Assembly (NCBI GenBank): GCA_945829445.1
Contig: CALZUY010000034.1
Location: 1-19,473, forward strand
From: Butyricicoccus_A sp945486175
Lineage (GTDB): Bacteria > Bacillota > Clostridia > Oscillospirales > Butyricicoccaceae
DNA: 19,473 nt
Direction of reading: 5' to 3'
Both the position numbers and the translations under genes were made by a program. A model generated the notes under the pieces. That model did not search any database. It had not been told where the DNA came from and saw only the letters and a list, made by a program, of their open reading frames with translations. The stretch's first letter is position 1. Each line of letters starts with the position of its first letter. Shown piece after piece: positions 14,623 to 19,473 of the stretch.

Positions 14623-15471
14623 TCAGATGCCGAGCAGCTTTTGCGCGTTATTTCCGAGGATATCCGCGAGCTCTTCATCTGTAAAGCCGGCATTGCGGAC
14701 AAAGTCCAGCGTTTCCTCCTGGTCGCTCCACGGGCTGTCTGTGGCGAACAGGACGCGCTTTGTGCCGTGCCGGCGCACCAGGCGGGCGAATGCCGCGCGG
14801 TTCAGGTTGTGTGATTCCTCCGGCGTGCGTGTCGTACCGGGTGCGGCGACAATCTCACCGGTGGAGAATGCCGTATCGAAATACAGCGGCAGGCCTGCCA
14901 GCTCCTGCTCGACGGCATTCCAGTCTGCCCAGCCGCCCATGTGCGCGAGCACCAGCCTGTCCGGCGAGACTTCGCGCATGACATGCTGGATCTGCTGCGG
15001 GGTGCAGTAGTTGTGCCCCGGAATGCCGATGTCCCAGCCCGCATGCGTCAGGACGATCAGTCCCAGCTCGGAGGCGCGGTCAATGATGCGCAGGAAGCGG
15101 ATGTCATCAAAATCAGTGTCCTGATAGGCGGGATGGATTTTGATGCCGCGCAGGCCCATATCCTGCACGTGAGCCAGCTCCGCGCGGTAATCCGGCGTAT
15201 CCGGATGCATGCCGCCGAATGACAGCAGGCCGGTTTCCTGCCAGTGCTCATTTGCGCGCGCTGCGGCTTCGTTGAGCTTGTGAACCTGTCCGGTGTTGGT
15301 CATGACCGGGAGCAGGATGGAAATATCGATGTGTGCGCGGTCCATGGAACGGCGCAGGCCGTCTGTCGTGCCGTCGGTATATGGCTTGGAGCGCGACAGG
15401 TGCTGGAGCTTTTGCAGCACGCCCTCCGCGATTTTGGATGGGAAGGTGTGCGCGTGAAAATCAATAATCAT
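14623..15471 (-). CDS. Amidohydrolase family 2 (TIM-barrel metal-dependent hydrolase)
   Basis: The 282-residue protein belongs to the amidohydrolase-2 family, which includes decarboxylases such as those for 2-amino-3-carboxymuconate semialdehyde and gamma-resorcylate, and hydrolases of cyclic or lactone substrates. Visible metal and catalytic positions are H6 and H8 (FHAHT), the K111-x-H113 of GIKIHP, H143 in LTHAG, H177 in LAHMGG and D245 in FATDSPW, so the site looks complete. ATG 15471 has GAGGAGGA (15488-15481) 9 bases upstream, and its first bases overlap the stop of the upstream membrane protein gene (ATGA), showing co-transcription and coupling. The substrate cannot be named. The nearby symporter suggests an imported small molecule, which is inference. 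Confidence 0.88.
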   Translation of the reverse strand: MIIDFHAHTFPSKIAEGVLQKLQHLSRSKPYTDGTTDGLRRSMDRAHIDISILLPVMTNTGQVHKLNEAAARANEHWQETGLLSFGGMHPDTPDYRAELAHVQDMGLRGIKIHPAYQDTDFDDIRFLRIIDRASELGLIVLTHAGWDIGIPGHNYCTPQQIQHVMREVSPDRLVLAHMGGWADWNAVEQELAGLPLYFDTAFSTGEIVAAPGTTRTPEESHNLNRAAFARLVRRHGTKRVLFATDSPWSDQEETLDFVRNAGFTDEELADILGNNAQKLLGI

Positions 15472-16148
15472 GAAATGGGTTCCTCCTCATTGGAACAGCC
15501 GGTCAGAATGGAATCCAGCGGCGTTTTCAGCCTGTGGCTGAAGAACTTGACCACCAGTCCGGTGCAGCACGCCGCAAGAATCGTGCCCTCGCGCGTTCCC
15601 TGAATCGTGAAATCAAAAAACAGCAGGGACAGCACCAACGCGAGGATGACACAGCTGATATCAAAGCCGATTTTGACATTGCCGAATTCCACATGTATGG
15701 TATCCGAGACTGCCTTGACAAAAGCTTCCCCGGAATTCATGATGACATTCGCGATAACTGCAAGAGAGACACCGAAGCCGAGTACAATTGTGCCGATGAC
15801 GACCATCAGCACGCGCATGGGATAGGTGTCGGCGGTAAACCACGAAATCAGCCACATGCCGAAGTCGGTAAACCAGCCGAACAGGAAGGACAGCGGCACC
15901 TGGAGCAGCTGAATCCACTGGAATTTCCGGCGGAGAATGACAATCTGTCCGACGATGAGCACGCAGTTCCAGATAATGAGCCAGTTGCCGAGCGACAATG
16001 CGGGAAAGCGCAGGCTGAGCACATTGGCGACAGAGGAAATCGGCGAAACGCCGAGCTCTCCTTTCTTTGTGATGGCGACGCCGAGCGCCGCAAAAAACAG
16101 GCTGATGATAAACAGCACATAGCGTTTGGTGAGTTCTTTTTTCTGCAT
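15468..16148 (-). CDS. YczE/YyaS/YitT-type integral membrane protein
   Basis: This 226-residue protein is a small polytopic membrane protein of the YczE/YitT kind, whose function is poorly known. About six hydrophobic segments can be seen, near residues 9-27, 52-71, 79-103, 111-134, 160-178 and 187-203. Sequence KKGELGVSPISSV (28-40) and the IMNSGEAFVKAVSD loop (136-149) are typical. The C-terminus is short and acidic (NEEEP). The frame extends upstream to 16385, but ATG 16148 with AGGAG (16158-16154) 5 bases upstream is the right start, since the upstream part overlaps the terminator of the symporter gene. It overlaps the following amidohydrolase gene by ATGA. No convincing promoter is seen in the 130-base gap, so it may depend on read-through from the symporter. 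Confidence 0.82.
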   Translation of the reverse strand: MQKKELTKRYVLFIISLFFAALGVAITKKGELGVSPISSVANVLSLRFPALSLGNWLIIWNCVLIVGQIVILRRKFQWIQLLQVPLSFLFGWFTDFGMWLISWFTADTYPMRVLMVVIGTIVLGFGVSLAVIANVIMNSGEAFVKAVSDTIHVEFGNVKIGFDISCVILALVLSLLFFDFTIQGTREGTILAACCTGLVVKFFSHRLKTPLDSILTGCSNEEEPIS

Positions 16149-16220
16149 GGATACTCCTGAATATTTTGTGATAGGTGGGAAACGAATGACGCACAGGCAG
16201 AGCCTGCATGGATATACCAC

Positions 16221-16261
16221 AAAAAAGCGGTATACCGGATATAATCCAGTATACCACTTTT
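16221..16261 (-). terminator. Rho-independent terminator of the symporter gene
   Basis: GGTATACCGGAT (16229-16240) pairs with ATCCAGTATACC (16244-16255) with one mismatch and a 3-base loop. The stem extends by AAAAG/CTTTT on both sides, and on the minus strand TTTTTT (16226-16221) follows. It lies 18 bases past the symporter stop codon. Confidence 0.8.
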
Positions 16262-16278
16262 GCTTGAAAAACGGAATT

Positions 16279-17811
16279 TTATTTGCCGAGCGCGGTCTTC
16301 TGCGGAACAATGGTGTCCTTGTTGTAGCAGGCAAAGGTCTCTTCAACCAGCTGCTTGTTGGGCGCCGGGGTAAACAGGCTGACAATCGGGACGATAATCA
16401 GGCCTGCGATCATAGCCAGTGCACCGGAGTTGATCGGAGACTGGAGCAGAACCGGGAAGCTGGAACGGAACAGCATGTTGGCTACCATCAGGCCGCAGCC
16501 AAAGATGAAGCTGACCCAGCAGGCCGCCTTCGTGGTGCGTTTCCAGTACAGGCCGTACAGGAACGGTGCGAGGAATGCACCTGCGAGTGCACCCCACGAA
16601 ATGCCCATCAGCTGTGCGATGAAGGTGACATTGCTCTTGTACTGGATGATCGCGATAATCGCGGAAATGGCGATGAAGACGAAGATAAATGCGCGGATCC
16701 ACATCAGCTGCTGCTTCTGGTTCATCTTCTTCATGAATGTGCCCTTGAGGAAGTCGATGGTCAGCGTGGAGCTGGACGCCATGACGAGCGAGGACAGCGT
16801 GGACATCGACGCGGACAGCACAAGGATGACAACCAGTGCGATGAGCAGGGGGGACAGATTGGACAGCATGGTCGGAATGACTGAGTCATAACCGTCCGCC
16901 GCAATGTCGATCTGCTCGGAGAACAGGCGTCCGAAGCCGCCGAGGAAATAGCAGCCGCCGGAGACAACCAGTGCGAACAGTGTGGAAATCATTGTGCCCT
17001 TCTGGATGGCAGCCTCGTCCTTGATGGCGTAGAACTTCTGCACCATCTGCGGCAGGCCCCATGTACCGAGGCTGGTCAGGATGACAACGCCGAGCAGGTT
17101 GAGCGGGTCAGGGCCGAAGAACGATGCAAATACACCCGGCTGGGTGGATGCGGTTTCATCGGTGACCTCAGCAAGGCCGCGGACTGCTTCCATGAAGCCG
17201 CCCTTGCTTGCCAGAACGGCAGCGATGACGGCGACAATGCCGACGAGCATGATAACGCCCTGAATGAAGTCGTTGATTGCAGTTGCCATGTAGCCGCCTG
17301 CAATGACATAAATGGCGGTCAGGATCGCCATGAGGACGATGCAGACCGTGTAGTCGATGTTAAATGCCATGCCGAACAGGCGGGACAGGCCGTTGTACAG
17401 CGAGGCGGTATACGGGATCAGGAAAATGAAAATGATGACGGATGCACCGACCTTGAGTGCCGGGCTGTCAAAACGCGTACCGAAGAATGCCGGCATGGTT
17501 GCGGAATCCAGATGCTGCGTCATGATGCGCGTGCGGCGTCCGAGAATGACCCATGCGAGCAGTGAGCCGATGAGCGCATTGCCGATGCCGATCCAGGTGG
17601 ATGCAAGGCCATATTTCCAGCCGAACTGTCCTGCATAGCCGACAAAGATGACGGCGGAAAAATAGGATGTGCCATAGGCAAAGGCAGTCAGCCATGGGCC
17701 AACCGAACGTCCGCCGAGGACAAAGCCATCGACGTCGGTCGCATGCCGGCGGCAATACAGGCCGATGCCGATCAGAACGGCGAAATAGATGATAAGTACG
17801 AGTAACTTCAC
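16279..17811 (-). CDS. Sodium:solute symporter (SSS family)
   Basis: The SSS family imports small solutes (proline, pantothenate, sugars, nucleobases, carboxylates) across the cytoplasmic membrane with Na+. The 510 residues have about 13 hydrophobic segments and begin without a cleavable signal. Family blocks include GGRSVGPWLTAFAYGTSYFSA in pieces near 33-53, GGYMATAINDFIQGVIM (172-188) and SASMSTLSSLVMASS (333-347), the equivalent of the PutP/vSGLT region that holds Na+ site residues (S337 and T338 here, by homology). GTG at 17811 is the start, with GAGAGGA (17824-17818) 6 bases upstream; no nearby ATG is better. It has its own promoter downstream of araC and its own terminator. Substrate not known; similar to PanF/PutP-like transporters of Clostridia. 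Confidence 0.9.
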   Translation of the reverse strand: MKLLVLIIYFAVLIGIGLYCRRHATDVDGFVLGGRSVGPWLTAFAYGTSYFSAVIFVGYAGQFGWKYGLASTWIGIGNALIGSLLAWVILGRRTRIMTQHLDSATMPAFFGTRFDSPALKVGASVIIFIFLIPYTASLYNGLSRLFGMAFNIDYTVCIVLMAILTAIYVIAGGYMATAINDFIQGVIMLVGIVAVIAAVLASKGGFMEAVRGLAEVTDETASTQPGVFASFFGPDPLNLLGVVILTSLGTWGLPQMVQKFYAIKDEAAIQKGTMISTLFALVVSGGCYFLGGFGRLFSEQIDIAADGYDSVIPTMLSNLSPLLIALVVILVLSASMSTLSSLVMASSSTLTIDFLKGTFMKKMNQKQQLMWIRAFIFVFIAISAIIAIIQYKSNVTFIAQLMGISWGALAGAFLAPFLYGLYWKRTTKAACWVSFIFGCGLMVANMLFRSSFPVLLQSPINSGALAMIAGLIIVPIVSLFTPAPNKQLVEETFACYNKDTIVPQKTALGK

Positions 17812-17886
17812 AAAAAATCCTCTCTCTTTCTATGAAACTGTCTGTACACCCGCAGAAAATGCGATCAAGTGCAACAGAGCAAGTAT

Positions 17887-17915
17887 ACTTTAACACATAA
17901 AAGCAGTGAAGTCAA
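17887..17915 (-). promoter_or_regulatory. Sigma-A-type promoter of the symporter gene
   Basis: On the minus strand TTGACT (17915-17910) and TAAAGT (17892-17887) are 17 bases apart in the 149-base gap after araC. The predicted leader is about 70 bases long. Confidence 0.75.
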
Positions 17916-17960
17916 GAAAAACAGGGTGAGTTCATACTTTTGCCTCATAAATGTGGGGGA

Positions 17961-18809
17961 TTACAGGGAATGGAACATCTGGCGGAATTTCGCAGGGGTC
18001 AGGCCATTGATGCGCCGGAAGGTGCGGATGAAATTGGAGGAGGAGCAGAACGCGCAGGCGGCGGCAATCTGCTCAATGCTGTCGGAGGTCTCCAGCAGCA
18101 GTTGTTTAGCGTGCAGCAGGCGCACCTCCGTGAGATAGGAGTGCGGGGAAGTGCCAATCTCCATGCGGAAGATTCTCGAAAAATGATAGCGGCTGAGCGC
18201 CGCCTGTGCCGCGATGTCGTCGACCGAGATATTTTCCCGATAGTGTGCGAAGATGTAGTTCTTTGCGCGCACGACCGGGGGTGACAGGCTGCGCGATGGC
18301 TCTGCATTGAGCAGAGCGAGCAGGCGGTGAATGCAGACGGAACTGCTGTCGTCGTTGCCCGCCTGTGTGCGCAGCAGCTGCTGCATGCGGGCAAAATGCT
18401 GTTCGGCTTCCGGATGGTTTGGGAAATGTGCGCCCGCGCGCTCCCACAGCCGGTCACAGTAGGCCTGCGATGCCGCGCCGCGGAAATGGAACCAGTAAAA
18501 ACGGACCGGCCCTCTCGCGTGGTATTCGTGCGGGTGCTTGCAGTCGAGCAGGACAATGTCGTTTGCACCTGCTGTGAACGACTGCCCGCGGCAGGTGAAA
18601 TACAGCTCGCCGTCAGTGATATAAAACAGCAGAAATGCATCGAATGTGCGGTGTGAGACGACATAAGGCGATGCACAGAGGTATTTTGCACCCCACATTG
18701 GATAGAACAGGCTTTCCCTCGCAAAATCGGACGCGGAATAAAAGAATATGCCGTCCTTTTCGAGTATGCCGGACTCGGATAAAATAACACCCTCTGGTAC
18801 GAAATTCAT
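17961..18809 (-). CDS. AraC-family transcriptional regulator
   Basis: The 282-residue protein has an N-terminal cupin-like ligand domain (about 20-110, including LLFYITDGELYF and the DIVLLDCKHPHEY stretch) and a C-terminal AraC DNA-binding domain with two helix-turn-helix units (about 194-215, ISVDDIAAQAALSRYHFSRIF, and 243-266, DSIEQIAAACAFCSSSNFIRTF), ending in the family tail RRINGLTPAKFRQ. The start at ATG 18809 has GGAGGT (18819-18814) 4 bases upstream; a longer frame from 18848 exists without such a site. It diverges from a Gfo/Idh-type dehydrogenase and lies upstream of the symporter, both plausible targets. Such regulators in gut Clostridia mostly answer to sugars or related carbon sources, which is family knowledge, not seen here. 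Confidence 0.9.
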   Translation of the reverse strand: MNFVPEGVILSESGILEKDGIFFYSASDFARESLFYPMWGAKYLCASPYVVSHRTFDAFLLFYITDGELYFTCRGQSFTAGANDIVLLDCKHPHEYHARGPVRFYWFHFRGAASQAYCDRLWERAGAHFPNHPEAEQHFARMQQLLRTQAGNDDSSSVCIHRLLALLNAEPSRSLSPPVVRAKNYIFAHYRENISVDDIAAQAALSRYHFSRIFRMEIGTSPHSYLTEVRLLHAKQLLLETSDSIEQIAAACAFCSSSNFIRTFRRINGLTPAKFRQMFHSL

Positions 18810-18876
18810 AAGCACCTCCAACAGCACAAAAAGCACATGATTGCGCACGCGCGGCCAGTGACCGGCTCTTTTGTTT

Positions 18877-18886
18877 ATGATATCAT
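18877..18886. promoter_or_regulatory. Small palindrome in the divergent araC/Gfo-Idh region
   Basis: ATGATATCAT is a perfect 10-base palindrome, at the middle of the 131-base divergent region (18810-18940). It may be a regulator site. No clear -10/-35 pair can be assigned in either direction; TTGAAC (18894-18889, minus) lacks a matching -10. Confidence 0.25.
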
Positions 18887-18940
18887 TGGTTCAACGAAAA
18901 GACAAGCACACAGAAGAGAACGTGAAGGAGTGTTTTTCAA

Positions 18941-19473
18941 ATGAAGGAAATTCGCATTGGACTGATTGGCGCGGGCTGGATGGGCAAGGCACACACCACC
19001 GCATTTCACAACGCAAGAATGATTTTTGGCGACGATATGCCGGTTTTTGAGCTGGTATCCGACGTCAGTGAGCAGCAGGTATCTGCATTTGCAAAACAGA
19101 TGGGATACAATCGGTATACCACCGACTGGATGGAAGTTGTCACCGATCCGAGTGTGGACCTGATCGACGTCGCAACACCGAACTGCATGCACTTTGAAAT
19201 GGCAAAGGCAGCGTTAGAGCACGGAAAGCATGTTTTCTGCGAGAAGCCGCTCAGCCTGAGCGCGGAGCAGTCGCACATTCTGGCGGACCTCGCAAAGGAG
19301 AAGGGCGTTGTCAATTACTGCGGTTTCTCGAATATCATGAACCCGGCAAACCAGTATGTCGCGGAGCTGGTACACTCCGGCAAGGAGAAGCAGGCAGAAG
19401 ATACGGCGCGACGGCTGCGTATGTCGCGGAGCTGGTACACTCCGGCAAGCTGGGCAAGATCATGCGCGTACAT
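18941..19473 (+). CDS. Gfo/Idh/MocA-family NAD(P)-dependent oxidoreductase, truncated at window end and frameshifted
   Basis: Members of this family oxidise or reduce sugars, inositols and related compounds with NAD(P). The start ATG 18941 has GAAGGAG (18924-18930) 10 bases upstream. Residues 1-148 match the family: the Rossmann motif IGLIGAGWMGKAH (5-17), DLIDVATPNCMH, and the nearly invariant FCEKPLS (105-111), where the lysine is catalytic. Close to the window end, after SGK at about residues 146-148, a 65-base insertion-like duplication shifts the frame: the second repeat copy continues CTGGGCAAGATCATGCGCG, giving LGKIMRV in another frame, as expected for an uninterrupted family member. 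The reading frame from 18941 stays open but turns into unrelated residues (RRLRMSRSW). It may be a broken gene, or a sequence error at a contig end. The rest of the gene lies outside the window. Confidence 0.75.
   Translation, partial: MKEIRIGLIGAGWMGKAHTTAFHNARMIFGDDMPVFELVSDVSEQQVSAFAKQMGYNRYTTDWMEVVTDPSVDLIDVATPNCMHFEMAKAALEHGKHVFCEKPLSLSAEQSHILADLAKEKGVVNYCGFSNIMNPANQYVAELVHSGKEKQAEDTARRLRMSRSWYTPASWARSCAY
19354..19449 (+). repeat. 31-base direct repeat (65-base offset) inside the Gfo/Idh gene
   Basis: Bases 19354-19384 are repeated exactly at 19419-19449. The 34 bases between (19385-19418) are not repeated elsewhere in the window that I can see. The offset is not a multiple of three, so it breaks the frame. 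Confidence 0.9.

Overview
The window looks like chromosomal DNA from a Gram-positive anaerobe of the Bacillota, class Clostridia. The evidence is SpoVG, RecD2, a YerC/TrpR-family protein, strong AGGAGG-type ribosome binding sites, sigma-A-like promoters and rho-independent terminators, in a moderately GC-rich genome. An oxygen-sensitive 2-oxoacid:ferredoxin oxidoreductase (IorAB) supports an anaerobic life. Oscillospirales or Butyricicoccaceae-like bacteria are my guess from overall style, not a proven assignment. I see no rRNA, tRNA, CRISPR array, insertion sequence or prophage gene.

Layout. 1-4505 (+): the 3' end of tuf with its terminator, then a recD2-comFC pair sharing an ATGA overlap, then a solitary mreB/mbl-type gene whose terminator stem surrounds its stop codon. 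4519-6695 (-): a cytidylate-kinase-like protein with its own near-consensus promoter, and murC, which most likely starts at TTG. 6863-8485 (+): spoVG, divergent from murC, then a UgtP/MGDG-synthase-like glycosyltransferase with its own promoter and terminator.

8502-14552 (+) is the most interesting part. A promoter with iterated ACTTTT motifs drives a 545-residue AMP-forming acyl-CoA ligase. After its terminator comes a second promoter, preceded by a strong palindrome, driving yerC (TrpR family)-iorA-iorB-paaK, closed by a strong terminator. IorAB interconverts aryl-pyruvates and aryl-acetyl-CoAs with ferredoxin. PaaK interconverts arylacetates and aryl-acetyl-CoAs. Together they link aromatic amino acid metabolism with phenylacetate, 4-hydroxyphenylacetate and indoleacetate, either as fermentation or as reductive salvage of arylacetates into aromatic amino acids. 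A TrpR-family gene as first gene of the operon suggests control by aromatic amino acids.

14623-18809 (-): an AraC-family regulator, a sodium:solute symporter, a YczE/YitT-type membrane protein and a TIM-barrel amidohydrolase, the last two overlapping by ATGA. This looks like a small uptake and catabolic cluster of unknown substrate. Divergent from araC at 18941 is a Gfo/Idh/MocA oxidoreductase that runs off the window. Near the window end it carries a 31-base direct repeat with 65-base offset that breaks the reading frame. This is either a real duplication or, quite possibly, an assembly or adapter artefact.
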